Shown: positions 46,991-58,868, numbered from the stretch's first letter. The stretch: 64,000 nt of DNA from Prosopocoilus inquinatus (GCA_036172665.1 JAYKNF010000013.1:1054001-1118000); one strand, 5' to 3'. Program-made: numbers and translations. The notes: generated by a model not told the origin, from the sequence alone.

Positions 46991-48120
46991 AGAGTTTCCA
47001 GTATTCAAATTTTATTGTTTTTTGCTAACTGAAACAGCTATTTAGAACATTTGTAAGCGCAGCTTTCCAGGTCCTCTTGATTTTTTAACGTCATTATACT
47101 GATATCTTAAACTTATTATATCATGGCGTTTGGTTCCTTTCCAATAAATTTTGTTTGAGTTTTGTACATGGATCTTTTAAACGACCTTTATGATGTCTTT
47201 TTAAATAAAATAACTATCGTCGTAGAATACTGTTAACATGCAAGATTTTCCGTTAAGTAAGGAATTTATTATTTTTTAAGGTAATTTATCTAAACTCGAT
47301 GAGTATGTTTCTTTATCAATCTTGTTTCCCCTATGTGATTTTTCTATGTGACAAATTATTTGTTGTAATTTATATGTTGTTTGTTTGCAATTTATGTGTG
47401 TCATATACAAGTTGACGTTGTCCATATCTATATTTATGCTAGATCAGTGACAATAAATTATATATTATTATTATTATGTTATTATTCTTTAATAATAACA
47501 TATTTATAAACTATTCTCTTTGGAGAGATTATATTTTACACGTAATTAATCGACATCCTGAACACGACACAATGGTAAACAACATAAGGTTCCGTTAAAA
47601 AAAAAGTTGAAGACAGTCCAATATCTGGAACGATCATTTGTTTTTCAGATATAAAATCGAGCAGGGAAATGTCGTGACAATTTTCTAATTTAAACTACCT
47701 CACGACTTTTCAAATAAAAAATTAGCTATCGCGGCCATTTACCGTGAACGTCAAGATTTATTTATTTGATAAAGTTTGACAGGCGTAATTAATTTGACAT
47801 CATGAATACGATGTTATGATAAAAAAGAAATTTGACAGTCATTTGTTTTTCTGATGGGCAGGAGGGATCCTGAAACTTTCCTGTTTTAAGTTATTTCGTC
47901 AAAATGCAGACAAAGAAGTTAGCCCTTGTAATAACCTCCCCCGTGAACACCTGTATATCAATTTTTTTTTCTTTTCTTAAAATGACATGAGGTTTTGTAT
48001 GGCAAAGCTTAGCAGTGAGCTAATAATTTTCTTTCTTGAGGTAATAACAGAAGTATTCCGATTAAATTATATCATAATTGCGAACTTGAAAACGATCAAC
48101 AAAACGCAACAAAATCAATT
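46990..48120. other. Possible LINE 3' end and simple repeat, no gene
   Basis: gacaataaattatatattattattattatg at about 47440-47475 looks like the 3' end of a jockey-type LINE on the + strand with its short tandem tail; no reverse transcriptase lies upstream. Direct repeats of about 40-50 bp recur at 47640-47710 and 47850-47915. Confidence 0.3.
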
Positions 48121-48725
48121 ATTTTAGATTACTTTTAATAAGTGTAGCATCGCCAGAAGTTTAAAAATTAAAATTTATTACTTTCACATAAAACTGCAAA
48201 GTGCTTCTAATAAAATAAAAGAGAAACCAAGAACTGGTTCTGGCCAAATGAATAATAAAATAAAATATCGAGCACTGAAGCAGCAAATGCAAACGAATTG
48301 CACTGCCATCCATTGCACAGAGAATAATAATGGATTTAAAAATATGTATAAATTAATAGTAACAATGGTGCAAAACCTTTTTTTTACAATAATATCCAAC
48401 GTCACAGACTCAAAAAAATCAAAACTAAATAACAACTAGCTCGTTTGATTTTATACAAAATACTGCCCGACAATTATTGTAAAAAAATATAACACGCATC
48501 ATGGATTTACTTTGTATAAAATCATTGCATGCGAAAAGGAAGCTGATCACAGGTCTCCAATAAATATATAATTAAATGAAATAATTTATGAATGCTACAG
48601 AAGTACTAGTATTATAAAATATATATTACCTAAGTAAATGGTAAGGGCAAAAAAACAAAACTACTTTGAATTAGTGAATAAATACAGAGCGAAGCTATCT
48701 GACAGTTTGATCGGAACGTAATTTC

Positions 48726-48821
48726 TTAGGCTTGATTCCAGTAAGAGTTTGGATACTGCTTGGCCCCTGTCTTGGCTTGATTCGACGCCTGGGAACGTTG
48801 TCCGCTTGTATTACCCGAATC
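48726..48821 (-). CDS. 3'-terminal exon of an unidentified host gene
   Basis: After the acceptor atatttacag the - strand reads DSGNTSGQRSQASNQ, then AKTGAKQYPNSYWNQA and a stop: a Gln/Asn/Ser-rich tail. A second frame is also open and longer (ADNVPRRRIKPRQGP ... GIKPKKLRSDQTVR, stop downstream), so the phase is undecided. The exon is markedly GC-richer than its flanks. It probably joins the microexon at 50900-50929; in phase 0 that gives RHQGRRMDSGNTSG. The family was not recognised; further exons should lie to the right. Confidence 0.5.
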   Translation of the reverse strand, partial: DSGNTSGQRSQASNQAKTGAKQYPNSYWNQA

Positions 48822-49045
48822 CTGTAAATATAAAGTATTAATAAAATCACACCATCACAAAACTAGAAAATATTTATATTTACGTGGAAATTAATAAGTA
48901 AATTTAAATAATTTATAAAAAATGTAATTTTCGATTGAAGTAACTCGTATTATGAAGTATTATGAAATTCAGAATTCTAGAAAAATTAAAATCTGCTTTT
49001 TTAATGTAAAAAAATTTCACTCAATGCAAAAGTAGAACGAATATA

Positions 49046-50659
49046 CCGGGTGTCTCAAGATGGCTGGCGATTGGCGGTAAACGGGTGTCTCGTGCTAAGT
49101 GCTCACCCTTCTAGAATCTTTATTTATTAATCGATTAACCTGAATTTTGGAGACAATAAATTAAACAAAAAATGGAATTTTTCGACATACTGCTAGTCGT
49201 CATAGGACTTCCGGTTTCGCAGGAAGTTACATCAACTTTCTTATTTTAAATAGAACATCCTATGTATTTTTACATAACATATGATAAGGAGTACAGAAGG
49301 TATGACATTTTTTAAAGTAAATGATTCAACTGTTATCTCCACCCTTATTAACGGTGATCGATAATAAGTCTAAAATGAAATTGGTGCAGAATTAATTAAG
49401 CTTTCAAAGCTGCAGCTTATTCTGAGACTTTTGCTAATAATATTGATTTTTATTGATAACCCTATTAATTGCGTCCCTTTGCGGTCAACCCAGATACTTA
49501 AAAATATTTTCTTTGAATTTTTCTTGGTCACTTTGACTATAATTTTTTTTCCCGAAGCTGTAGGTATTACGGTTTGTTATACCGAGTGTCCCGCGCCATT
49601 TGCTCGCCCTTCTAGAATCTTTATGTATTAATCGATTAACCTAAATTTTGGAGACAATAAATTAAACAAAAATGGAATTTTTTGACATACTGCTAGTCGT
49701 CATAGGACTTTCGGTTTCGCCGGAAGTGATATCAACTTTCTTAGTTTAAATGGAATACCTATACATTTTTACATTTTTTAAGTCTACGCACCATTATAAG
49801 TACGAATATGTATCAATTGGTAATTTTGGTTTCCATGACAACGAAAAAAAAAAAAAAAACTTTTTTCTTTTTGAAGTAGAAAGCTATGACTCGCATTTTT
49901 TTCAATCTAATGCGATCAAGTGTTTCGAGAATTTTTACAGTATTTGAAATTTTCCTTAGGTCTTAACTCATTTTTTTCGTTAGAACTTCATATGTTTCTT
50001 AGCTTAGTTTAACAGAACATTTTTTTCTGAGTACGCTGATACCAAAAAAGTCATATTTTCTTTAAAAATAATTTAAAACAGAGCATGTGTTATTGAAATT
50101 TTACACTCCGTTTATTTCAAATGACTTTCAAAGAAAATATGATGTATTTGATATCAACGTGCTCAGAAAGAAATGTTCTGTTGAACTAAGCTAAGAAACA
50201 TGTGAGTTTCTATTAAAAAAATGAGTTATGACTTAATGAAAATTTCAAATACTGTAAAAATGTTAAAAAATAAAATAACATCAAAGGAGTGATTTTCTCG
50301 AAACACTTGATCGCATTAGATTGAAAAAATGCGATTCATAGCTTTCTAGACTGAAAAATAAAAAAGTTCTTTTTTTCTGTGCCTTGGAAACCAAAATTAT
50401 CAGTTGATACGTATTCGGACTCGTAATGATCCGTACATTCTAAGTATGTAAAAATATGTAGAATGTTCCATTTAAAATAAGTAAGTTGATATCATTTCCG
50501 GCGAAACCGGAAGTCCTATGACGTCAGTAGTATGTCAAAAAATTCCATTTTTGTTTAATTTATTGTCTCCAAAAATCAGGTTATCGATTAATAAAGGGTG
50601 AGCACATGGTGCGGGACACCCGGTATACGGCCGGTCGCCGCCCATCTTGAGACACCTGG
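49046..50659. mobile_element. Non-autonomous element with long inverted repeats (accgggtgtctc ends)
   Basis: Ends ccgggtgtctcaagatgg and, inverted, ccaggtgtctcaagatgg are bordered by TA (49044-49045 and 50660-50661). The ~215-bp terminal arms contain cataggacttccggtttcgc and tttcttattttaaat. A third, direct copy of the arm at 49580-49780 starts an internal palindrome. Pieces of the same family occur at 54098-54235 and near 14800. No coding capacity. Confidence 0.8.
49579..50626. repeat. 1.05-kb palindrome (arms about 490 bp)
   Basis: Left arm 49579-50069 and right arm 50138-50626 are inverted copies around a ~68-bp loop centred near 50103. Landmarks gttctgtt, gcgatcaagtgtttcgag and cataggactt pair across it. 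It lies in the intron of the - strand gene, between its two exons. Confidence 0.8.
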
Positions 50660-50899
50660 TACAATCTATGCGTCGATTCTGTACTAAAATAATTGAAATA
50701 AAATAAACTGCAAAAAATAAGATCTGTATCTGTATTTTTAAAATGTTAGTAATTTTGTTATATGATTTTTACAGCGGAACAGTGCAGAATCAAGCACAAA
50801 AGACCTGTTACTATGCAAATTAAAGCTAAAAACTAAAGCACGAACTGAAGCATGTGAGGATCAAAGTTACAAGAAGAGAAGAGAGAGAAAAAGACTTAC

Positions 50900-50929
50900 C
50901 ATGCGTCGGCCTTGGTGCCGCACATCCAT
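50900..50929 (-). CDS. 30-nt microexon of the same unidentified host gene
   Basis: Thirty bases framed exactly by an acceptor (gcttgtag) and a consensus donor (gtaagt) on the - strand. In phase 0 it reads MDVRHQGRRM. Its length keeps the reading phase. The GC-rich content contrasts with the flanks. Direct proof needs transcript data. Confidence 0.45.
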
Positions 50930-50939
50930 CTACAAGCAA

Positions 50940-52119
50940 AACAAAACCTGGATAACCAAAGAAAGAAGAAACATGCTTTTCAGCAAAACAAAGTACGTAC
51001 ATTTCAAATTTGAGATTGGATTCTGTGTATCGTGTATGACAAAACGCTGTTGTTAATGTCATGCGCTAAGACTATCGCATATGTATGATTTACGTATAAG
51101 TGATAAAATATTCATGCTTGGAATACATGCAAACAGAAAATTAATAAAATACTTTTTATAAATTTTCACATCAAAGTACACCAAACCCTCCCGCGATTAA
51201 AAAAAAGAAAAGGATATTTTAATCTTCTAAATCCTAAGAGATACAAATTTGATTAAAGGGAAGAAAAGTTGCACTCAATAACTTATTCGTATTCATTAGC
51301 AGAATAATTTTTTTTCTTATTTCTTCTTAACATATTAAGGGTCTGTGTCTGGAGCGTTCAATTTTCAAACGAAGCTAGAGAACTTATTAATAAAGATAAA
51401 GTCATCAAATTTTGAAGTTGCATATTCCTTGTAAAGCTCTAAGCGATATTTAGAAAAATATTAAATCACAAAAAGACATAACAGTGCCCTTAATATTATT
51501 ATACTGATTATAGACCAACAAAGATTTTTTATTTTTTATTTTTCCGTACTTTAATTACTACGCTTTTTCGAAAAATATTACATTTTATTGTGCTGGCATC
51601 TATGGGTGCAGTAAGAAACTATACTTTGTACCTCCCAGAAAGACGTATCATGCGGGGCGAAGCCAAAGAACTGTAATAGTAAACCATAGAACGGCGAATA
51701 CGTTTGGGAATAGCGCCCCTAACTGAGACTTCAGATATTTGCAGCGGCCATGACAGTTGAGGTCAAACAGTTGTGTTTTATGACATGACAACCAAATGCT
51801 TACGTAAGTATTTACAAATTACATAAAAGTTTAATCCACTAATTGAATTATTTGTTGATTTATTTCTCCAAATAGAAAATGCCCGCTGTCTGTTCTGCAA
51901 TCTGTTCTGTTTTATAAGTAAGTATGTTTACTTTTGGTTTAGCTCTAAAGTACTGAATAAAGTACCAAAATAAAAATTTTTCTAATACTTTTTGTAATGA
52001 ATAAGACCCAAATTTAATTTATTTACCATAGTTCATATAGACAAATTAAGTTAATGCCTCTCTAATGATGAACATAATAATCTAATAGTAATAATATGTC
52101 CAATGATCGCTCAACACCG
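50940..52119. other. No gene recognised
   Basis: Probable intron of the - strand gene: AT-rich, a short GC-richer patch at 51640-51730 (agacgtatcatgcggggcg), no supported frame. Confidence 0.35.
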
Positions 52120-52172
52120 TTGTAATTTTATAAAAAATTTTGTGCAAATCGTTTTTGATTGCAGTGAAAACC

Positions 52173-52237
52173 TCGAGCAGCCTCTGTACAGCTGCTTCAG
52201 CCCTGCTTGGGGCTTCTACAGCAGAGACGTAGCTCGA
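52173..52237 (-). ncRNA. Degenerate hammerhead motif
   Basis: Core mutated: CTGTAGA in place of CTGANGA and GAAG in place of GAAA. Stem I and stem II pairings persist. Predicted inactive. Confidence 0.5.
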
Positions 52238-52486
52238 CATTCCCACTGCAAACAAAAACGACTTGTCCAATTTAAAGGATAGACAAATTGAAGCGGATTT
52301 GCTCCTAATAAGTCCCCCATGCAAGGTGGCCATGCTTGCTGTCAAAGCATAATGAAAGTTTTTAAAAATTTTTGTGCAAATCGTTTTTGATTGCAAACAC
52401 GATTTGCACATTTGCAGTGAAAACCTCACTCTTACATCGCAATTGCGAATAAATTGGACAAGTCGTTTTTGTTTGCAGTGGGAATG

Positions 52487-52551
52487 TCGAGCTACGTCTC
52501 TGCTGACGAAGCCTCAAGCAGGGCTGAAACAGCTGTACAGAGGCTGCTCGA
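52487..52551 (+). ncRNA. Type I hammerhead ribozyme motif
   Basis: Complete core (CTGACGA, GAAA), stem II with one G-U pair, ACAGCTGT, site GTA, both stem I segments. Confidence 0.7.
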
Positions 52552-52795
52552 GGGTTTCACTGCAATCAAAAACGATTTACACAAAATTTTTCAAAAACTT
52601 TCATTATGCTTTGACAGCAAGCATGGCCGCCTTGCATGGGGGACTTATTAGGAGCAAATCCGCTTCAATTTGTCTATCCTACTGCAATGTCAGGTCAAAA
52701 AGCGATCGTAAGATGGCGCTATTTTATCTGTTCATCACTTTTACATCGCAATTGCGAATAAATTGGACAAGTCGTTTATGTTTGCAGTGGGAATG

Positions 52796-52863
52796 TCGAG
52801 CTACGTCTCTGCTGACGAAGCCCCAAGCAGGGCTGAAACAGCTGTACAGAGGCTGCTCCTCGA
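52796..52863 (+). ncRNA. Type I hammerhead ribozyme motif
   Basis: Complete core (CTGACGA), site GTA; the stem I internal loop has three extra bases (ctcctcga). Confidence 0.7.
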
Positions 52864-53078
52864 GGGTTTCACTGCAATCAAAAAGATTTGCACAAAATTT
52901 TTCAAAAACTTTCATTATGCTTTGACAGCAAGCATGGCCGCTTTGCATGAGGGACTTATTAGGAGCAAATCCGCTTCAATTTGTCTATCCTACTGCAACA
53001 ATATCAGGTCAAAAAGCGATCGTAAGATGTCGCTATTTTATCTATTGTAATTTTAAATAATTTGTATAAGCAGAGAAC

Positions 53079-54090
53079 TTATTCCTGTATCTGTTCTGAT
53101 ACTGGGTGCATAAAATACATTTCTTTTCTGGAATTAGGTCTACCAACTCTAAGGCTAACTCTAGAAAGTAGGGTAGGACAATCGCGTATGTTATATATCA
53201 CCCTAAGTAGGAAAATTAATGAATGCCCTACATGTCTTGAGGCTAATGATGTCAGATTAAATCGTTGTAGAAGAAGGTCTTGAGGATAACCTCTAGGTGG
53301 ATATGCACCATCAACTGAACATGCAGCTATTTTTAGGAATCTACGTTGCACATGTTCAAGTGAAGCAACATAAACATTGTATATGGGAGACCAAACGATG
53401 CATATTCAAGACGAAATCGGACGTACGTTGTATAAAAAGTTTGAAGGTATTACAATCGGACAACTCTCTTCCATTTTTAATGATGAAGTCAAGGTGCTTA
53501 AAAGCAGTTTGAATAATATAATCAATGTGATTACTGAAAGTAGTTTAGAATCAAATATGACACCAAGATCACGGAAGGTATCACGTCTAACAAGTGTTGA
53601 ACCATCTGTTTTGTATGTTAATTTGAGGGGTTTTGGCTTTCTAGCAAAAGTCACGACACTTGGAGACATTTAATGCAAGATTGTTTATCCTACACCATTC
53701 ATGTACTGTCAAGGTTCCTTTGTAGACGAATAGAGTCCTCTACTGAATTTATAGTACGGTAGATTTTTAGATAATCAGTAAACATTAAAAACTATGTATC
53801 AAGGCTATCTGAGATATCATTGATAAAAATATTAAAAAGTAGAGGGCTCAAAACAGATCCTTGAGGTACTCCAGTTTCTTGTGTAAAAAGCTTGGATTTG
53901 TGTCCATTGAGCTTTACGAACAGGTAACGATCTTTCAAGTAGGATGTTATTAATTTGATCAAATTATCACAAAAACCAAAATAATCAAGTTTACGTCGTC
54001 AAGTCCTGTGTAGATCACATCTACCTGACCTTGACCATCTAGGGCTTCACATAGAAATTGGGTAATTAATGAACCCATGTTGGTTTGTTG
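53079..54090 (-). pseudogene. Non-LTR retrotransposon reverse transcriptase remnant
   Basis: On the - strand from about 54060: GQVDVIYTGLDD..., FGFCDNLIKLITSYLKDRYLFVKLNG, then GVPQGSVLSPLLFNIFIND (53815-53872), the RT motif before the active site. The active-site box reads FTDYLKIYR (about 53770) where FADDxK is expected, so the second catalytic Asp is Tyr. After a frame change come RRDTFRDLGVIFDSKL and, in 53351-53079, RRFLKIAACSVDGAYPPRGY with SLASRHVGHSLIFLLR, typical of the C-terminal region of jockey/CR1-like LINEs. No endonuclease domain is present. It is 5' truncated and ends at the retrozyme array. Confidence 0.78.
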
Positions 54091-54097
54091 TTAACAT

Positions 54098-54235
54098 ACC
54101 GGGTGTCCCAAGCCATGTGTCTTCTCGAATTTTTAATAAAAATAGAATTTTTTGTGCATACCAACAGCCGTCATCGGACTTCCGGTTTCGCAGGAAGTGA
54201 TATCAAGTTTCTCATTTTAAAATAGCACATCCTAT
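54098..54235 (+). repeat. Fragment of the accgggtgtc element family
   Basis: Starts taccgggtgtcccaag and contains cggacttccggtttcgcagg, matching the arm at 49046-49260. Confidence 0.7.
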
Positions 54236-54455
54236 ATAGGGGGAGATTCAGGCAACCCATTCATTAAAAGTTTACGGACTTCCTCTATGAATTTCTATTT
54301 CATATTTTGCGGTTATAAGTTAATATAATGATAATGATCTATTAAAATATAATATTTTCAACGTTCGGGCACTTCCGTTTGTACCGGAATTTGCTGTCAC
54401 CTTCCTTATTTTAGAAAAATTTTTGTGCAAATCGTTTTTGATTGCAGTGAGAACC

Positions 54456-54520
54456 TCGAGCAGCCTCTGGACAGCTGTTTCAGCCCTGCTTGGGGCTTCT
54501 TCAGCAGAAACGTAGCTCGA
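54456..54520 (-). ncRNA. Type I hammerhead ribozyme motif
   Basis: Full core CTGAAGA, GAAA, ACAGCTGT, site GTC. Stem I has one G-U pair (ttctg/cagag). Confidence 0.7.
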
Positions 54521-54554
54521 CATTCCCACTGCACATATATTGATACATGGAATG

Positions 54555-54619
54555 TCGAGCTACGTTTCTGCTGAAGAAGCCCCAAGCAGGGCTGAAACAG
54601 CTGTCCAGAGGCTGCTCGA
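54555..54619 (+). ncRNA. Type I hammerhead ribozyme motif
   Basis: Mirror of the preceding copy: full core, site GTC, same stem I G-U pair. Confidence 0.7.
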
Positions 54620-55073
54620 GGTTCTCACTGCAATCAAAAACGATTTGCACAAAAACTTTTCTAAAATCTTTCATTATGCTTTGACAGCAAGCATGGCCGC
54701 CTTGTATGGGGGACTCATTAGGAGCAAATCCCGCTTCAATTTGTCTATCCTACTGCAATGTTAGGTCAAAAAGCGATAGTAAGATGTCGCTATTTTATAT
54801 GTTCATCATTTCTTATTTTAAATGGAATACCCCATTTTATTGCATTTTTGAAATCTTCATGAAATTCTAAGAATGTTTTTTGCAACATGTGATACAAGAA
54901 AAATTAGCAGTTTTAGAGGTATTACCATTTTTTAAAAAAAGTTCAAAGTTGCAGTACCTTGTTTATGATGCTGCCATCTTTGTGTACCAAGAGCCATAAT
55001 TTCAATGCTTGGCCTGTAGTAGGCTATACTCATAAGCTTTCAGGTCATACCTAATTATACACAAAATTGCTTA

Positions 55074-55962
55074 CAGGCTGGTTGAAAAGTAACTTCTATT
55101 CGAACTAATTTCAACTGTCGAAAAGTCATGTTTTTTGAATAGAACACCTAGTATATTTTTATACCATAAGAATCAGAATTAAATGTTCTTTCGAACCGGA
55201 TTAGCATTCTCTATACCCATCTATTACCTTCCTCTTTCTATTCATAACTCTCTATGACACATCAATTTTCTCACTTTTCGGTATTATTTCTTTTTTTTTT
55301 TTTTAATTAATTCTGCCTGTGATCTCAATTTCATTTTAAAAAACGGAGAAATAATATTTAAATACATATCTATTATCTGAACTATTTATTTATATATGTT
55401 GCATGTATTAGATTTCTTGGTATGACTTTTTACACATTTACAAGGAGAAACTTACACTTACAATACAAAATTTTATGAAAACTAATAAATAAATCAAAAA
55501 TATTAAAAATAATACACAATATTGGCTCTAAGTTATCCTCAGCTATTATTTATTAGTAATAACATTCTATTGTACCTTAGTACTCCTTGAATTATAGATT
55601 TTTTTTTCATCAAATACATTTATTATGTCTACGTTTGAGTTTTCATTTTTTGGTTCTTCGTAGCGATTAAACTGTTTTTTTTTAATCCCTACTAGACGGA
55701 TGATTTCAAAAATTATAATTTCTCTAGCTTTCATAGTCCACTATTTAAATACCGAAAAATGGAAAAAAATTAGGTGTTAAAAAGAAATTATCGATAACGA
55801 GTGAACTATAAAAGATAGGTGTAGGGAATGCTAATGCAGAATGAAAGAACATTTCATCCTGATTCACATGGTATAAAAATATACTAGGCGTTACATTTAA
55901 AAAACATGACTTTTCCGACAGTTGAAATCAGTACGAACAGAAGTTACTTTTTAACCAGCCTG
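55074..55962. mobile_element. Non-autonomous element with ~210-bp inverted repeats
   Basis: Ends caggctggttgaaaagtaac and, inverted, caggctggttaaaaagtaac, bordered by TA. The arms extend to about 55290 and from 55745. Interior AT-rich, no gene. Confidence 0.8.
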
Positions 55963-56011
55963 TAAACAATCAAGTGCAAAACTGGACATGATCTGAAAGA
56001 ATGTTACTGTA

Positions 56012-56918
56012 CGTGGGCTGCTGGAAAATTTTCTGGAATCTAGTAGGTCTAGAATTGTTAGCGTTTATCAACTGTCATATTTGAAAAATTTGACGTTTCT
56101 CATTAAGAGCAGTGTTTATAATTGGTTTGCCGAATTCCAACGTGGATGTACCTCTCTCAGTGACGAATTTCGTGAAGGTCTTCCATCATCATCAATTGTT
56201 GCCACTAATGTAGATGCTGTGCGTGAAATGCTTGAGCGAGATCGACATGTGACATGCCGTGACATTCAAGCATCCTTACGCATTGACATGAAAGCAATAC
56301 ACCAAATTTTGCATGATCATTTGAACTTACGAAAGCTTTGCAGTCGTTGGATCCCACACAATTTAACAGAAGCGCAAAAGCAGGGTCGTGTCAAATGGTG
56401 CGAAGAAATGCTCAAGAAATTCAATGAAGGTCGTTCAAATTTAGTTTATAACATCGTTACTGGTGACGAAACGTGGATCTATTGGAATACTACAATTTGT
56501 TTGCCGGAAGTCATCGATCAAATAAGAAGAAACAATCGAAATCGACGAATTATTCTCCATGATGACAGCGGCAGCTCTGACTCAGCCCGTCAAACAGTTG
56601 ATTTTTTGTCCAACAAAAATGTTGAATTAATGACTCGTTGTCCGTATTCACTTGATTTATCACCTAATGATTTATTTTTGTTCCCAAATATCAAAAATAA
56701 AATGCTTGGTGAGCGATTTTCGTCGGCTGAAGCAGCGGTTGATACTGGCTTCTGAGGTACCATTTTTAGAGTGGAAAACGTGCTTTAGAAATTGGTTAGA
56801 GCGTATGCAAAAGTGTATTGACGTCAAAGGCGAATACTTCGAAAAACGATGATACCGTTTACCAAATTTCATATGCGTTTTTTCATACCGTTTCCAGAAA
56901 CTTTTCCAGCAGCCCACG
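56012..56918 (+). mobile_element. Classical mariner element, deleted
   Basis: Ends cgtgggctgctggaaaa at both termini (about 26 bp with one mismatch), flanked by TA (56010-56011 and 56919-56920). Length 907 bp against about 1.3 kb for intact members. Confidence 0.9.
56081..56852 (+). pseudogene. Mariner transposase with internal deletions
   Basis: SVYNWFAEFQRGCTSLSDEFREG and the second HTH region are followed by the first Asp in VTGDETWIY. About 50 codons, including the usual WVFQDE region, are then missing in frame before TTICLPEV. The second Asp stands in LHDDSGSS; the third, in SLDLSPND, is 34 residues later (DD34D). A frame change near 56745 separates the C-terminus, which ends LERMQKCIDVKGEYFEKR at 56852. 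The N-terminus is also short. Inactive. Confidence 0.85.
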
Positions 56919-57169
56919 TATCAGTTATAGCGTTATAAGTAGGTTGCTTTTATATTTAAAAAATACATATTTCACAGGGAGTAGCTAGCGCTGATCAAAT
57001 TTCCCGTCAGACATTAAGCGTCGTAAAACTCAAAATTCGATCCTGTTTTCTCCAGGAAAAAAGAGACCACAATTGAAAATCAAAAACACACGATTAAGAG
57101 AGTCTTCCATAATATGTGGGAAAACTGTGTAACCGGTATAACAGAGAAACACTTGGCAGATGTTGAAAT

Positions 57170-57545
57170 TGAGAGAATGATTTTTTTCTTATTTCTTCTT
57201 GAGTTATTAATAAAAATGTGAAAAAATCGATTTTCTTTTTCTCTCTGTATCTCTTTTATTATACATGATTTTGAAATTCTGATTTAACTTTCTACAGGCA
57301 CTTTTTGATTCTGCTTCGAATGAGTAATAGAATTGAAGTCAAACGTTTCGTCTTCCCACGACCATCATCAACTTGTCTTTTTATTGTTCTATTCGATAGC
57401 ATTTTTTCTCCTGATTACAGTGATATATCACACTTAATAGTTGATATTAATTTGAAGCTTAAATAATTCAGATTTTATATGAAAATTTTATTTAATACAT
57501 TATTTCAATTTTTTGTTCCTTTTCTTATCTTTTTATTATTCTAGT
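57170..57545 (+). repeat. Left arm of a ~2.9-kb inverted-repeat element
   Basis: About 370 bp recurring inverted at 59690-60075 (landmarks aagaaataagaaaaaa, ctttctacaggcac, tttgattctgcttcga, gatatatcacacttaatag). The arms enclose a transposase fragment and a retrozyme array. Confidence 0.75.
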
Positions 57546-57894
57546 CGAAAGCATTTTTTCTTTTGATTTCAGTGAGTATAATACTTAATACCTTTTTTTC
57601 AAGTAAAGTTGGAATATGACAAAAAACTGATATCGTTTCGTCATGTTTTTCCTAATAAGTAAATCTATTCCTAACCTCTTTTTTTATTTGTTAAGTATTA
57701 GCAACAACATTCAGTTGTCGGAAGAGGAAAAGTCAATAAATATTGACTAAATGATATGAGGTGGTTAACACAAACCAAATAAACATCAGTATAAACATAT
57801 TAAATTACAAGAACAGAATAAATAAGTTGAATAAAAATTATAGACGAAGAACATGACTCTGTGAAATAAATAAAGTGAAATAAATAAATTAAAG

Positions 57895-58065
57895 TAAATC
57901 CTCGAAATGTCCTCCACTGCTTTCAAGACACAGATTCGTTCTTAATCCTATGTGTTGTCTAGCGTGTCGAACATGAATTCGCGAAACATTTCTGTAAGAA
58001 TCTAATATTCGTCTTCTTAGTTCCTCCTTATTATTTATCTTAATGCTAGCCACTGTTTCAATGTC
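57895..58065 (-). pseudogene. Mariner-type transposase C-terminal fragment
   Basis: The - strand reads KINNKEELRRRILDSYRNVS..HVRQARQHIGLRTNLCLESSGGHFEDLL. This corresponds to the last ~55 residues of DUF4817-type mariner transposases, which end GGHFEHLL. The catalytic core is absent; it presumably belonged to the element bounded by the arms at 57170 and 60075. Confidence 0.6.
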
Positions 58066-58559
58066 CAAAATATAAAGCCTACTTTATTCTGTTTAAATTA
58101 TAGATGGTGGTTTCGATATAACGTGCTAAACTTCAACTGGTTAAAACGAGTGAACTTAACCATATTTAAAAAAAAATAAAGATAGTCAAGTGTTGAGAGC
58201 CACTGAGTGCTAAAGAAATGTAAAAAAAATACATTGTTATAAAAAGTATCTTTCAAATTTATTACAAAAATAATAGTTTTAGCTGCCAATGTATTTGTAG
58301 AAGGCAGTAATATCTAAATACTTTTAGTATAATTAGTATTCACTTTTTCTTTTAATCCAACAGTGCGAGTCAAAATTAAAAACTAGGCTTTTTCATTCCT
58401 ATACTAAAGCTGAGATACTGATCTGGCAAGTTATATTAGTACCACTAGATATTTTTCGGGAAAAATTCATTTTCGTAAGTGCAGTGCATTATTAAAATAA
58501 CGATACAGAAAAAGTTTAGAAAAATTTTGTGCAAATCGTTTTTGATTGCAGCGAGAACC

Positions 58560-58624
58560 TCGAGCAGCCTCTGGACAGCTGTTTCAGCCCTGCTTGGGGC
58601 TTCTTCAGCAGAGACGTAGCTCGA
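58560..58624 (-). ncRNA. Type I hammerhead ribozyme, full consensus
   Basis: CTGAAGA, stem II AGCCC/GGGCT, GAAA, ACAGCTGT, GTC; both stem I segments perfect. Confidence 0.75.
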
Positions 58625-58868
58625 CATTCCCGCTGCAAACAAAAACGACTTGCCCAATTTATTCGCATTTGCGATGTAAGAGTGATGAACAGATAAAATA
58701 GCGACATCTTACTATCGCTTTTTGACCTGACATTGCAGTAGGGTAGACAAATTGAAGCGGGATTTGCTCCTAATAAGTTCCCCATGCAAGGCGGCCATGC
58801 TTGCTGTCAAGGATAATGAAAATTTTAGAAAAATTTTGTGCAAATCGTTTTTGATTGCAGCGAGAACC

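Larger units (their letters stand above)
52131..53044. mobile_element. Retrozyme array with 11-bp target duplication
   Basis: A 914-bp array: an antisense unit, then two sense units in tandem with ~309-bp spacing between their hammerheads (52487 and 52796). Flanked by the perfect repeat ttgtaatttta (52120-52130 and 53045-53055). Confidence 0.83.
54414..54811. mobile_element. Inverted retrozyme dimer with 9-12 bp target duplication
   Basis: Antisense hammerhead, a short spacer (acatatattgatac) and a sense unit. Flanked by cttatttta (54405-54413 and 54812-54820; 11 of 12 if extended leftwards). Confidence 0.78.
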
